Counted from the first letter of the stretch, positions 42,536-52,756 are shown. The stretch is DNA of 64,000 nt from an uncultured Flavobacteriaceae bacterium (GCA_947497245.1 CANMFO010000005.1:62001-126000); one strand, 5' to 3'. Translations and numbers: made by a program. Notes: generated from the letters alone by a model not told the origin.

Positions 42536-44893
42536 CTACTTGTTTTCTAAAACCCAGACATCGGTTACCCGGGATTGTTTTCTCCAATTCAGATGTTCTT
42601 CGTCCGGTTTATCGAAGGTGATTTTTAATCTTCCATCCTGGATCAACCCCTTGGGGAGCGGAAATTCTTTGAATTGCTCAAATCCTTTTTCATATTTGGT
42701 CGCGGTCAAGCGCTCGCCATTGGCTCTCAAAAGCGCTTCCCCATAACCTGAAACGCGAATGGTATAGTCCGTACCCGGGTCGAGTGTGGTGTATTCCAAA
42801 ATGGGACTAAACTGAAATAGTTGGGTGGATAGCCGCTTTCTGCTCAGGCCATTGTTTTCCCATAGATAGTCTATGGCGTCGTCGGTTTTGGAGGTCACGT
42901 GTTTGGCATCGGCGCTTGAAATATTGTCATAAAAACTTCCCTCGCCGGGATGCTCATACGTTCTAAGGAATTCCAGCCTCTCCAGTTTTTCGTTCTCGGT
43001 CCTGAAACTACCGATTTTCTTGAATTCATCTTCGAGCCACCATCTGTTGTTCAAAGGGTAGTCGATCAAATCAAGAATGGCACCTCTTTCGGTACCGCTG
43101 GCATTGTACATGGATACACTTGTTTGTGCGCCAACAGAAAGAAATAAAGCTTCTGTGTACTCAAAGACTTTCTCTTTTAAATCTTGGGAAACGAGCTCGT
43201 CATCAGCTTTTTGCATATGCTCCAACGCTTCTTTCATGACCTTGTCGGCGCCGACCTTTTTTGCATCCGCCAGCATTTCATAGGCTTCTGCTTCCAAGCT
43301 TTTTTCGTAAACCAGACGATCTTGGACATAAGCGTCGTAATAGGCGCGTAAAACCAACTGTTGCCATCGCCAATTGCCCTGTAGCTGAGGGTTTTCGACT
43401 TCCAGCTTTCTCCACAGGGCCAAGGTTTCCTTGACTATGGGATTGCCCAATAACGGCCCTTCCCAGTTTTTTTCAAGCGCGAGTATGCCTTTGGTGGATG
43501 CTGTGGCCACTTGGGGACCGAAGAAAAAACGGCAATATTCCCCGATCGTCTTGTCGATATCCATGTTTGGATTCCACCCCAACTGGCTCCATACTATTTT
43601 ATTGACATCGTCATGGGAACCATCCGAATAGGTGATAAATCCGTCTGTATGTTGGGTGTCCCGGTTAAAGAGCTTGGCATAGTGAAAGGGCTGTGGATTG
43701 CACGGTTCCCGGCCCAAGGTAAGTGCAAAGGCCTGGTCCCAATCCGCTACCGGATAGTGGCAGCGTACCGTATGCGTGATATCGGGATAAAACCGGTGTT
43801 TGTATTTTGCAGGGAGCAATTTGCGTTCAAGTTCGATCGGGGGACTGCTAGGCCCGTACACGAGCCCTGTGAGCCAATCTGGTCTGTGCTTTTCAAGATA
43901 GTTGAAAAAATAATCCACTTTCTCCTTATCAAATCCCTGCAATGAAACCCATATGCCAGCATCCGGGTGGTGCTTTTTGAGCAATACAGAAAGGTCTTCC
44001 AGATAGGGCATAAGAACGGATGGATGGTTGTCCCCTGGATCGCCACCGGGTACAAATACCCCATTCAATCGATGGCAGCGTGCATAGAACGCCTCTTGTT
44101 GCGCAAGGCCTTCTTCATGCGCGTTCTTTTTTGTCAAATCGCGTGGAGCTGGGGTCCAAACCCAATAATCAGCTTCGTATTTGGCGCAGATCTTACTGAG
44201 TTCAACTTCCATTTCTTGTGGATGAACCTTAAAATGGACACTTGAACCGGGCTCTTGGAAAGGAATGTTCTCGAAGCTGTTGGCACCGAAAAGTACCTGT
44301 TCGCGAAAGTGCTGGTCGAATTGTTCGACCGACCAGGCATCCCAGGAATTAGCGGTATTTCGATATCCGAACTGATGTCCGCGAAGTTCGTATTCCGGAG
44401 ATTCCGAAAAATCGATTGTATGGGCTATGGACAGTTGGCCTTCCTCCATAACGGCCGTTCGTAAAAACTTGCCAATTCCGTAAAGAAGCCCTCTAGTATC
44501 TGTTGCGATGATCCAAAGAATATCTTTTCCATTTTTATTTTCATGCACTAGCCGATACCCTTCTTTTTTATACTCCGGATGTCCGTGATTTCGCGCAGGG
44601 CCCCGTACACCTACCGAATTGTCAGGGCCGACCAACTCCAGGGCAATTGTGGTTCGAGCATTCCAAGTGTCCGTCCGTTCTAGTTTTAGTTCGGTGCGTT
44701 TTGCTATTTCCTCGATCAGGACAGTTTCTGCCGTTTCTTGAAAAGACGCTTTGACCGATGGAGAAATTAGAATGACCGCATCCGTCAAGTCCAAAGATTC
44801 GTTTGGTCCTTGGTGGCACGACAAGCAGGTGACAAACAGCCCGAAAATTAGTAGGGTTTTTGGTAACGCCATGATTTCAAATCCCGTTTTCAT
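42536..44893 (-). CDS. Secreted glycosidase-like lipoprotein with GH20b/GH67-like N-terminal domain
   Basis: A 785-aa lipoprotein (LLIFGLFVTCLSC; two ATGs, 44893 or 44872). After the signal there is an N-terminal alpha/beta domain like that preceding GH20, GH67 and GH84 barrels (about 35-150; DILWIIATDTRGLLYGIGKF), then a barrel region (about 165-480; ELRGHQFGYRNTANSWDAWS, YEADYWVWTPAPRDL, HPDAGIWVSLQGFDKE) and helical plus beta-rich C-terminal parts. Many acidic and aromatic residues sit at strand ends but I cannot assign catalytic ones. Probably an exo-acting enzyme on an amino sugar or uronic acid. Between susD and the aldolase-like gene. Confidence 0.75.
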   Translation of the reverse strand: MKTGFEIMALPKTLLIFGLFVTCLSCHQGPNESLDLTDAVILISPSVKASFQETAETVLIEEIAKRTELKLERTDTWNARTTIALELVGPDNSVGVRGPARNHGHPEYKKEGYRLVHENKNGKDILWIIATDTRGLLYGIGKFLRTAVMEEGQLSIAHTIDFSESPEYELRGHQFGYRNTANSWDAWSVEQFDQHFREQVLFGANSFENIPFQEPGSSVHFKVHPQEMEVELSKICAKYEADYWVWTPAPRDLTKKNAHEEGLAQQEAFYARCHRLNGVFVPGGDPGDNHPSVLMPYLEDLSVLLKKHHPDAGIWVSLQGFDKEKVDYFFNYLEKHRPDWLTGLVYGPSSPPIELERKLLPAKYKHRFYPDITHTVRCHYPVADWDQAFALTLGREPCNPQPFHYAKLFNRDTQHTDGFITYSDGSHDDVNKIVWSQLGWNPNMDIDKTIGEYCRFFFGPQVATASTKGILALEKNWEGPLLGNPIVKETLALWRKLEVENPQLQGNWRWQQLVLRAYYDAYVQDRLVYEKSLEAEAYEMLADAKKVGADKVMKEALEHMQKADDELVSQDLKEKVFEYTEALFLSVGAQTSVSMYNASGTERGAILDLIDYPLNNRWWLEDEFKKIGSFRTENEKLERLEFLRTYEHPGEGSFYDNISSADAKHVTSKTDDAIDYLWENNGLSRKRLSTQLFQFSPILEYTTLDPGTDYTIRVSGYGEALLRANGERLTATKYEKGFEQFKEFPLPKGLIQDGRLKITFDKPDEEHLNWRKQSRVTDVWVLENK

Positions 44894-44974
44894 TTTAAAA
44901 TTGGTATGAATCTACATTTTTTTTGATCATTCGTGTACGAGGACGGTACCCGCTTAAAAAAATACATGCTAAAA

Positions 44975-45002
44975 GAATTGCCCGGGGAAACCCGGGCAAT
45001 TC
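44975..45002 (-). terminator. Hairpin after susD, terminator or attenuator
   Basis: Perfect 12-bp stem GAATTGCCCGGG / CCCGGGCAATTC around a four-base loop, between the susD stop and the glycosidase start. On the minus strand it is followed by TTTT and, 10 bases later, a longer T-run. It would keep susCD transcripts more abundant than the enzyme genes downstream, or stabilise the susCD 3' end. Confidence 0.75.
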
Positions 45003-45074
45003 AAAAACTAACTCACTAACTCAAACAACATTAACCAATTATGTCCTCTTTACTGTCTTGGTATTTTCCGCATG

Positions 45075-46793
45075 TTACCACGGTTTTGTGACGCCCTGCA
45101 ATACCCAAGGTTTGGACCATGGGGTGTCGTTTTCCACATAACCGGGTACATCATCGGTATATTCGGTCGCTTGGAGACTGCCCAAAGCGGCGTTGTAATT
45201 GTCGCGGTTAAAATTGCGATCGTTTTCGGGGTATACAAATCGAACCGGAATAACCTCCGACCGAGCGGCCGGACCTGGCCTGAGGTTGGGTAGTCCTGTT
45301 CTTCGCCAATCGAGATACGCCTCTGACGCCGATGTGAAATTTGCTATCCATTTTTGTTCCATTAGCTGTTCCCAAGTGCCATTATAGGCCACTCCGTCAT
45401 TGGTCAGATAATCGGTTGCAAGATCGCCGATGCCCCATGTGTCAAAAGAGGCCTGTATGCCTTTGTTGTAGTTCTCTTCCGCATCGGTGCCCCATCCCTT
45501 GAGTGCTGCCTCGGCCTTTAGGAAACAGACTTCAGCATACGATAATATGCGGGATTTCAAGTTGGCCCCCGCCACTTCATTGAACTGGGCGTTCATTTCT
45601 GAAACGTGCACATTGCCCCCTCCCTGGGTAGGTTGCGGGTTGAGGTTATAAGTGTAGGGTTCGGTACCCTGATTGGACACGGGGATGCCCACGTAGACAG
45701 AACTGGTATCTATCATGGTCAGGCCATCAACACGGTCTTGGTACCAAGTTTCGGGATCATAGATGGTAAAGTTATCTGCCAAGCTCGACTCGTTTATATA
45801 GCGTACGCCATCAACCACCACGTCATCACCGCCACCGGGCACGTCTGCAGGGGCCACGACCTTAATGGGAATGGCCACGGGAGCAAACCAGATGGCTCTT
45901 CTAGGGTCGTTCAAGTCGCGTAATTTGTTGGTAAGCGTCGCGCAGGGTTTTACCCGGGTAAAGGCTGAAGGAGTATTGTTCTTGCCATTGCTGGGCTGCG
46001 AATCATCCGGGCTTACCCCGACATAGGGTACCGCACATTCGTCGTCGACACTATCGATCAGTGGTTTGGCCAGGGTCTTCTGGACCCCGGCACCGGCAAA
46101 GGCGGGGTCTTTTTCTGAAAGCCGCATGTAGTACCTCAAGGCCAAGGAGTTGGCATATTTGATCCATTTTTCGGAATCACCACCGAAGTAAAGGTCCTGG
46201 GTGGGAATGAAGACCTCAAGTTGTCCTTGATTGCTGGACAAAAGGTTCGAAGCAGCCTCAAAATCGGCTATTATTCCTTTGTATATTATTTCTTGTGGGT
46301 CATATTTGGGCAAATCGATATCGGTATCACCACGCAGTGCCTCGGAATAGGGCACATCACCATAAAAATCGGTCAGCATACCGAACATATGGGCTTTCAT
46401 GATCATGGCCACCGCTTGATGGAATTTCATATCGAGTTCCAAAGAACGTTCTAAGGCCAGATCGGCGGTTCTGAGGTTGTTGTAATAGGTTTCCCAACCA
46501 TCGCCTTCCCAGTCGTATTCGTTGTTGCCCCATGAGTCTTTTTGTATATACTGTACAAACGCGGACAGGGGCTCGGCAAATCCCTTATCACCAACGTCCA
46601 TGGCGGTTTTGGCCATTACCTCCGAAAGTAAAAAGCTCGGGTTGGCTTCATCTAGGTTTACCCCGTTGGGGTTAACGTTTACTTCGGTAATGTCGTTGTC
46701 GCATGCGAGAATCAAAAAGACCGACACGGCCAAGATAGCTCTGATTATATTGCTCATCGTTTTCATAGTTGTATTGTATTTGCGCGTTGTCAT
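45075..46793 (-). CDS. susD: SusD-like lipoprotein (SusD-like_2 / RagB type)
   Basis: A 572-aa surface lipoprotein: lipobox FLILAC, SusD-like_2 helical region (NNLRTADLALERSLELDMKF, AMIMKAHMFGMLTDFYGDVP, ADFEAASNLLSSNQGQ, WIKYANSLALRYYMRLSEKD) and a C-terminal RagB-like part (EVCFLKAEAALKGWG, WIANFTSASEAYLDWRRTGL). It follows susC by 4 bp. It belongs to a different SusD clade from the one at 19337 (closer to the SusD-like_2 family), so the two importers likely serve different ligands. Confidence 0.93.
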   Translation of the reverse strand: MTTRKYNTTMKTMSNIIRAILAVSVFLILACDNDITEVNVNPNGVNLDEANPSFLLSEVMAKTAMDVGDKGFAEPLSAFVQYIQKDSWGNNEYDWEGDGWETYYNNLRTADLALERSLELDMKFHQAVAMIMKAHMFGMLTDFYGDVPYSEALRGDTDIDLPKYDPQEIIYKGIIADFEAASNLLSSNQGQLEVFIPTQDLYFGGDSEKWIKYANSLALRYYMRLSEKDPAFAGAGVQKTLAKPLIDSVDDECAVPYVGVSPDDSQPSNGKNNTPSAFTRVKPCATLTNKLRDLNDPRRAIWFAPVAIPIKVVAPADVPGGGDDVVVDGVRYINESSLADNFTIYDPETWYQDRVDGLTMIDTSSVYVGIPVSNQGTEPYTYNLNPQPTQGGGNVHVSEMNAQFNEVAGANLKSRILSYAEVCFLKAEAALKGWGTDAEENYNKGIQASFDTWGIGDLATDYLTNDGVAYNGTWEQLMEQKWIANFTSASEAYLDWRRTGLPNLRPGPAARSEVIPVRFVYPENDRNFNRDNYNAALGSLQATEYTDDVPGYVENDTPWSKPWVLQGVTKPW

Positions 46794-46797
46794 CCAC

Positions 46798-49700
46798 TTA
46801 GAAACTTAAACTTAATTTAACCCCGACGGGTATGGCCCAAGGGTTGACGTTAAAACGTTCGATACCTTGTTTAAACTGTATACCGCTTCTGCCCTGGGTG
46901 TCCGATTCGGGTTGAAAGGCCATTTCTGGATCAATACCGATATCGGCCTTTGTCCAAAGGATAATATTTCTACTGAACAGCGAAACGGACATATTCTGAA
47001 TACCGATCTGCTTTAGACTTTTCGATGGTATGGCATATGACAATGATATTTCACGGAGTTTTACAAAGTCGGAATCAAATAGTGCTGTTCGTGTAAAATC
47101 CCATCCATAGTGGTCCTGGTATCGGGTGTATACCGTACCCGGCCCACCAAGATTTTCGGCGGTCGCCACAAAATTTCCATTGTCATCATAATCGCCCTGG
47201 ACCCCTGGCATAAAAACCCCGTCGTTTAAGGTGATACCGCCATCGTCAACTGGAAAACCACCTTCTTCGGCCGTAGGGCCTCCCACTAAAATGTAGAACT
47301 CCTCGCTGTCGGGCAATAAAAACCGATCTTCATTCTCCCTTAAATAGGTCGGTATATCACCTACACCATTCAAATTGTGCAATTTATCCAGCCAACGTTG
47401 GGTGTGCATATCGGACTCTCCATACCGATGGGTCTGGGAAACAAATTGACCGCCCTTGCGCCAATCGAAGTTCATGGAAAGCGACCAGTTTTTGTAGGAA
47501 ACGGAAGTGGTCATACCGATATTGAAATCTGGATTGAAGTTGCCTATTATGGGTGCAACCCGATTGCCATCTTCGTCTTCCAATGTCCGATCACTGTTTT
47601 CGAAACCTTCATCGTCAATAATGGGATAGCCATGATATGGTGAATCCGGGTCGTCGACCCGTACCAACGCCCGGTCGACAATATTGCCGATCTCTTCCCC
47701 GAGCCAGGTGATGGCACCTCCCTTGGCATCGCGCCATAGGGTAATGGAGTTCATGCCTTCGGCAAGTTCAACCACCCGGGTACGGTTTCTTGTAAAGACA
47801 AAACCCATATCCCAGTTCCAGTCCTTACCGGCTATGATAGCGCCACTCAGACCGGCCTCGACACCTTTGCTCGAAAGCAGGCCGGCATTGATGAACTTGG
47901 TTTCATACCCTGAGGAAATCGGGTTGTTTACCGGAAATATCTGGTCTCTGTTATCACTTTCATAATAGGTGCCATCCAAGCGCAGCCGATTGCCAAAGAA
48001 GGCCAAATCAGCGCCTACTTCCCAAGAACTCTGCGATTCTGGCCTCAACTCGGCATTTAACAGTTCATTGGGCACGGAGAGCAATGAAGCACCGCCCCAG
48101 GCACCACCACTATCTAAAATTGGTTCCAAATTATATGGATCGGTGTCGTTGCCCACCTCTGCATAACCCGCCCTTAGCTTGATCAGAGACACTTGATTGC
48201 CCATATCGAAGGCGTTGTTCAGCAACAAACTTCCCGATACCGACGGATAAAAATAGGAATTGTTGCTATCGGGCAAAGTACTCGACCAATCGTTTCTACC
48301 GGTAACATCCAAATAGAATACATCTTTGAGCCCTATGCTTGCCAGACCATAGAGGCTGTTTACTTTCTTTTCTTGGATATTGGAACTGTAATCCAGGTTA
48401 CTTGGCGCAATATTGCTCAAGGTAAATAAATTGGGGGTCAGTAGTCCTTGCCCCCTGTTTATCGTGGAATTGCTTACCGTAGTTCCGTTGAATTTTCGCT
48501 GGTTGCCCCCTAGGGATACGCTAAAGTCCCAATTGTCGAACTTCTTCTTGTAGGTCAATAAAAAATCAACGTTGATTTCGTTACGGAAGATATCCGTGAT
48601 ACCGTAGGCCCCATTTATTTCGTTCGTGTAACCGTTCGAAATTTTGGTCTCCCGCTGTTCGTTGATCTCGTCAAAATTATAGCGCAACATGGCGGAGAAG
48701 CCGTCGGTAATCTGCCAATCGCCCCTGATGTTTCCGTAAAAGCGGTTTCTCACGAAGCCATTGTTCACTTCATTGGCCAAGTAGTAAGGGTTGTTCCATT
48801 CCGTCTCGGTGGGGTCATCGCCAAATTCGAAGGGCGAGTTCTGAAAAAGCCCCTCGTACCCGGGTAGCCAATATTGTTCAAGATCGCGCACATCGATGTG
48901 TGGAGCTAGTTCGTACATCGCCTGTATGGGGTTGGCGCCACGGTTACCGGCCGGTCTGTTGTCGGAATAGGTTTTTGTATAGTTCAAACTTGAACTTACC
49001 GAAAGCGTGTTGTTCAGTTTTAAGGAAGAATTCAAATTAATGCTGTGCTTGTTTAGATCCGTATTCGGAATAAAACCCTTGTTCTTTAGGTTATTGTATG
49101 AAAGCCTATAGTTCAACTTCTCTGTATTGTCCTGAATCGAAATATTATTGGTCGTGGTAATGGCCGTGTTAAAAAAGTTGCGGGCATTGTTGTGGGACCT
49201 AAGTTCCCTGGCAACGGGTACCCCACTTTCCAATTCTTGGGCGGTATAGGGCCAATGGATGGCATTGATTCCCTGATCCAGGGCAGGGCCGGCCCAGGCC
49301 GATGCGGTTTCGCTGATCTGGATTTGACCATAGGTATTGGTAGGAAAATTATCAGACGTATAGGGTCTTGAACCAGCAGCATATTTTGTGTGCGTGTCCA
49401 AATAACGATATGGAATATCAAAAACCGTACTTGAGTTGATGGTAACCCCCAACCCTTTTTTTGCTTTTCCAGATTTGGTGGTAATCAATACGACCCCGTT
49501 GCCCGCCCGCGAGCCATATAGGGCCGCAGCACTTGCTCCTTTCAATACGGTCATGCTCTCAATATCATCGGTGTTGATATCGGAAATGGCATTTCCGTAA
49601 TCGACCCGGTTGTCCCGACCGACGCCTCCAACATTGTTCAAGGTATTGAAGACCGGCACCCCATCGATTACGAATAATGGTTGGTTGTCACTGGATAAAG

Positions 49701-50214
49701 ATGTCGAACCCCGAATAACCATGCTCACCGAAGAACCGGGCGAGCCCGTGGTATTGATGGCCACCCCGGAAACTTTGCCTGAAAGTGCGTTCAGCGCATT
49801 CTCTTGGGGTACATTGTCCAGGGCATCCCCGTCGACTTCGCTAACGGAATAACCCAGTGATTTCTTTTCCCTAGAAATGCCAAGAGCGGTTACCACGACC
49901 TCGTCCAATTCTTCGGATGAGGTTTCCAGTGCAACATTGATGGTCGACCGATTTCCCACCGTTATTTCCTGGGTCGACATCCCCAAGTACGAAAACACCA
50001 GTACCGACGTACTACTTGGAACGGAAATACTGTAGTTCCCATCAAAATCTGTGGTTACGCCCGTGGTCGTTCCCTTAACTATGACGGTTACACCTGGCAA
50101 TAGCTCCCCTGCAACGTCATTTACAACTCCGGCTACCCTTTGTTGGGCATACATGCCGGCAGCGAACATACTGAACAAAAAGAGGATCAAAAATCTTAAG
50201 TTTCTTTTTTTCAT
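46798..50214 (-). CDS. susC: SusC/RagA TonB-dependent receptor, no STN domain
   Basis: An 1138-aa outer-membrane receptor. Signal peptide (FLILFLFSMFAAGMYA), carboxypeptidase-like domain (GVVNDVAGELLPGVTVIVKG, TTDFDGNYSISVPSS), plug (ELDEVVVTALGISREKKSLG, PLFVIDGVPVFNTL, AALYGSRAGNGVVLITTKSG) and a barrel ending GVKLSLSF. Unlike the first SusC there is no STN domain and no sigma/FecR gene, so regulation must differ. Forms an operon with susD, the glycosidase and the aldolase-like gene. Confidence 0.95.
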   Translation of the reverse strand: MKKRNLRFLILFLFSMFAAGMYAQQRVAGVVNDVAGELLPGVTVIVKGTTTGVTTDFDGNYSISVPSSTSVLVFSYLGMSTQEITVGNRSTINVALETSSEELDEVVVTALGISREKKSLGYSVSEVDGDALDNVPQENALNALSGKVSGVAINTTGSPGSSVSMVIRGSTSLSSDNQPLFVIDGVPVFNTLNNVGGVGRDNRVDYGNAISDINTDDIESMTVLKGASAAALYGSRAGNGVVLITTKSGKAKKGLGVTINSSTVFDIPYRYLDTHTKYAAGSRPYTSDNFPTNTYGQIQISETASAWAGPALDQGINAIHWPYTAQELESGVPVARELRSHNNARNFFNTAITTTNNISIQDNTEKLNYRLSYNNLKNKGFIPNTDLNKHSINLNSSLKLNNTLSVSSSLNYTKTYSDNRPAGNRGANPIQAMYELAPHIDVRDLEQYWLPGYEGLFQNSPFEFGDDPTETEWNNPYYLANEVNNGFVRNRFYGNIRGDWQITDGFSAMLRYNFDEINEQRETKISNGYTNEINGAYGITDIFRNEINVDFLLTYKKKFDNWDFSVSLGGNQRKFNGTTVSNSTINRGQGLLTPNLFTLSNIAPSNLDYSSNIQEKKVNSLYGLASIGLKDVFYLDVTGRNDWSSTLPDSNNSYFYPSVSGSLLLNNAFDMGNQVSLIKLRAGYAEVGNDTDPYNLEPILDSGGAWGGASLLSVPNELLNAELRPESQSSWEVGADLAFFGNRLRLDGTYYESDNRDQIFPVNNPISSGYETKFINAGLLSSKGVEAGLSGAIIAGKDWNWDMGFVFTRNRTRVVELAEGMNSITLWRDAKGGAITWLGEEIGNIVDRALVRVDDPDSPYHGYPIIDDEGFENSDRTLEDEDGNRVAPIIGNFNPDFNIGMTTSVSYKNWSLSMNFDWRKGGQFVSQTHRYGESDMHTQRWLDKLHNLNGVGDIPTYLRENEDRFLLPDSEEFYILVGGPTAEEGGFPVDDGGITLNDGVFMPGVQGDYDDNGNFVATAENLGGPGTVYTRYQDHYGWDFTRTALFDSDFVKLREISLSYAIPSKSLKQIGIQNMSVSLFSRNIILWTKADIGIDPEMAFQPESDTQGRSGIQFKQGIERFNVNPWAIPVGVKLSLSF

Positions 50215-50769
50215 AGGATATATAGATTTTTAAAACTGTGTTGGTTATTCCATTTCGTACCAGACAAATCTATCTTAAAATTCTTGCCAAAACATAAAGT
50301 ATATTGTTAGTTATATATAACATTTTAACCCTAATTTCTGTATTGTTAAATAAATGTAATTTTTAGGTTAAAATAGCATTAGTTTTTGATAATAAACTTG
50401 AATACGACCGATACCCGGCCCATTGAAGATCGAGTGTGTGGACTATCAAATGGGTTGTGGAAATTGTCGGAGGTCAAGGTTTGGTTTCCATCACCGAATG
50501 ATCCGATACCGCTTCTTGGATCGAATGACTCGGAATCCGTAAAAGCGTTGGAATTGATGACCGTGCATTTAGCACTTCAATTTGAAGTATGGATCGATGT
50601 CCGTCGCGGACTTTTTTTCATCAAACCATGAATTTTAACCTTTTTTGCATAAAAATAGTTTCAAAACATGCACATGGGTTGATATACCATGTAAAGCGAA
50701 TAAGATTTACGAGGTACCGTATTTCTAATTAAATTTAATTTGTACATCTAACACTCAAAGACGTCCTAT
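50215..50769. promoter_or_regulatory. Divergent promoter region between susC and the symporter operon
   Basis: A 555-bp gap without a believable gene. For susC, a Bacteroidota -7 box TAGATTTG lies at 50265-50272 on the minus strand, about 50 bp before the ATG. A 12-bp palindrome GTTATATATAAC is at 50310-50321, upstream of that promoter, suitable as an operator. For the plus-strand symporter I see no clear TAnnTTTG box. Confidence 0.5.
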
Positions 50770-52275
50770 ATGTTAGCAGGAATCGATTACTTTATTGTCA
50801 TAGCATATATTGTCGGAATGCTATTGTTGGGTCTTTATTTTAAAAGATTCGTCAATAGCTCGGAAGATTATTTTCTAGGGGGTAAAAGTTTGCCCTTTTG
50901 GGCCATTGGTATGTCGATCGTCGTTTCGGATATAGGGGCGATGGACTTTGTCGGAGTCTCTGGCCAGGCGTATCGTTACGGTGTGGCGGTCGGTAATTTT
51001 GATTGGGTAGGTTCGGTCCCGGCCATGCTCCTTGCCGCTTTTGTTTTTATTCCCTACTTCTGGCGCGGGGGTATGTACACGATACCCGAATACTTGGGTA
51101 GAAGGTATAACAAATCGGTCCGCACCATTGCATCGGCCACTTGGATCCTGTTCTTTGCCCTTGATCTGGGGGTATTGTTTTGGGCCAGTGCCGTGCTCTT
51201 GAATGTGCTCATGGGTTGGCCCATATGGATATCCATAGTGTCCACTGCCGGAGTAGTGGGACTATACACTTATTTTGGTGGGATTACAGCGGTTATCATG
51301 ACAGATGTCGTACAAATGATCATCATGTTCATAGGTGGCTTTGCTTTGGTGTATCTTAGCCTTGATGCGGTCGGCGGATGGGAAAACATGGTGGAAAAGA
51401 TTAGCACCATGGGCCCTGAATACCGAAGTCATTTTGACATTATTCAACCTGTTGACACCAAATCGCCCTTCCCGTGGACCGGAATTTTGTTCGGGCTCAC
51501 CTTCGTGATGGCAAACGCCTATATGATCGGTAACCAGTCCATAGTGCAGCGCTGTCTAACGGCAAAAAACGAATGGCACGCGAAGGCAGGTATGATTTTT
51601 GGCTCGGCCTTGAAAATGTTCATTCCCATATTGGTCCTGTTTCCGGGATTGATGGCAGTTGTGGTGCATCCCGATTTGGCCGACGGGGACCAGGCCTTGC
51701 CCATGATGATAAAGAGTATCCTGCCTCCAGGCCTGGTAGGCCTTATGTTCGCTGCATTTTTTGCCGGTTTGATGTCGAGCGTCGATTCTTTGCTGAATTC
51801 CACGGCAACCTTGTTTACCAAAGATATTTATGAACCTTTTATCAAAAAGAATGCAAATGACCGGCATTACTTAAAGGTGGGGCAAATGACTACTTTGGTG
51901 CTGCTGGGCATAGGGGTTGCAACAGCACCCATTAGTAGCGATTTTCCAGGCATCTATGTTGCCATACAAACATTTATGTCCTATTTTCAAGGGCCTCTGT
52001 TCGCCATTTTGTTGCTCGGCATATTTTGGAAACGCACAACACAGTGGGGAGGGCTTTCGGCACTTGTCATCGGAATTGGTTTTGCCATTTTTCTCAACGT
52101 GTTCAAAGCGGATTTCTTTACGATAGAAGACCCCTTTTTATATATTTCATGGTGGTCTTTTCTGTTGGGCTTTATCATAAATATCGCAGTAAGCCTGATG
52201 ACCAAAAAGCATACCGCTGCCGAATTGGAGGGATTGGTGTTCAGCTCCAAAATTTTAACCAAAAGCAAAACCTAG
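50770..52275 (+). CDS. Sodium:solute symporter (SSS family)
   Basis: A 501-aa polytopic SSS transporter. N-terminal signature SSEDYFLGGKSLPFWAIGMS (about 34-53), followed by the core helices with VSDIGAMDFVGVSGQAY, FGLTFVMANAYMIGNQSIVQ and FAAFFAGLMSSVDSLLNSTA, all typical of sugar-type SSS members (sialic acid, glucose). First gene of a plus-strand catabolic operon with two tiny membrane proteins, a GH2 glucosaminidase-like enzyme and sugar-processing enzymes, so it likely imports an amino-sugar oligosaccharide for cleavage in the cytoplasm. Confidence 0.92.
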   Translation: MLAGIDYFIVIAYIVGMLLLGLYFKRFVNSSEDYFLGGKSLPFWAIGMSIVVSDIGAMDFVGVSGQAYRYGVAVGNFDWVGSVPAMLLAAFVFIPYFWRGGMYTIPEYLGRRYNKSVRTIASATWILFFALDLGVLFWASAVLLNVLMGWPIWISIVSTAGVVGLYTYFGGITAVIMTDVVQMIIMFIGGFALVYLSLDAVGGWENMVEKISTMGPEYRSHFDIIQPVDTKSPFPWTGILFGLTFVMANAYMIGNQSIVQRCLTAKNEWHAKAGMIFGSALKMFIPILVLFPGLMAVVVHPDLADGDQALPMMIKSILPPGLVGLMFAAFFAGLMSSVDSLLNSTATLFTKDIYEPFIKKNANDRHYLKVGQMTTLVLLGIGVATAPISSDFPGIYVAIQTFMSYFQGPLFAILLLGIFWKRTTQWGGLSALVIGIGFAIFLNVFKADFFTIEDPFLYISWWSFLLGFIINIAVSLMTKKHTAAELEGLVFSSKILTKSKT

Positions 52276-52279
52276 GACT

Positions 52280-52495
52280 ATGTTGAATTTTGACTGGCTT
52301 TCAGGAGTTTCACAAGAAACGGCAAAGTTGATTTTTTTTGGTCTCTATATTCTCATTGGGGCGTTGGTCCTGATGCTGCCCAACGAATATGTGTATGAGG
52401 GAATCAAAAAAGAGGACCGCCATTGGTGGAACAATCTCAAACTTTGGTCATTGACCGTATTGTTTATATTGGCGACGGTGTACTACCAGTTTTAA
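52280..52495 (+). CDS. Small membrane protein next to the symporter
   Basis: A 71-aa protein with two hydrophobic helices (about 14-36, AKLIFFGLYILIGALVLMLP, and about 53-70, LWSLTVLFILATVYYQF) joined by a charged loop (YEGIKKEDRHWWNN). It begins 4 bp after the symporter stop and is clearly translated with it. Small two-helix proteins of this kind often accompany SSS transporters in Bacteroidota, possibly as an accessory subunit. No family recognised. Confidence 0.75.
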   Translation: MLNFDWLSGVSQETAKLIFFGLYILIGALVLMLPNEYVYEGIKKEDRHWWNNLKLWSLTVLFILATVYYQF

Positions 52496-52512
52496 ACCTA
52501 AACTTCATTATC

Positions 52513-52731
52513 ATGACCGACAAGGATAACAAGGCGAAAGTCAAAACGGCGCAAATAAACCAAGCTTTGGGTTTTTTCATATTGGTATTTGGCATTATCA
52601 TTACCATAGCCCTGGCTTTTACCGAAACATTCGTGCAACAAATGACCGATTTGGTTGCGGGCCTTCTCTTGATGGCCATAGGCGGAGGTATGATGTGGAA
52701 GTCAAAAAGAACACTTAAAAAGTACAAATAG
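52513..52731 (+). CDS. Second small membrane protein
   Basis: Start at ATG 52513 (MTDKDNKAKVKTAQINQALG), 72 aa; the longer frame from 52423 overlaps the previous gene in another frame. Two hydrophobic helices (GFFILVFGIIITIALAF and LVAGLLLMAIGGGMMW) separated by a short polar part, ending in a basic tail. It sits between the first small protein and the GH2 gene. Function unknown, probably linked to the symporter. Confidence 0.7.
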   Translation: MTDKDNKAKVKTAQINQALGFFILVFGIIITIALAFTETFVQQMTDLVAGLLLMAIGGGMMWKSKRTLKKYK

Positions 52732-52756
52732 AAGGAAGCAAAATAATAGCCTGGGT

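Noticed and set aside
50386-50631. 81-codon frame between susC and the symporter
   Set aside because: TTG start, no family resemblance, sits in the divergent promoter region.
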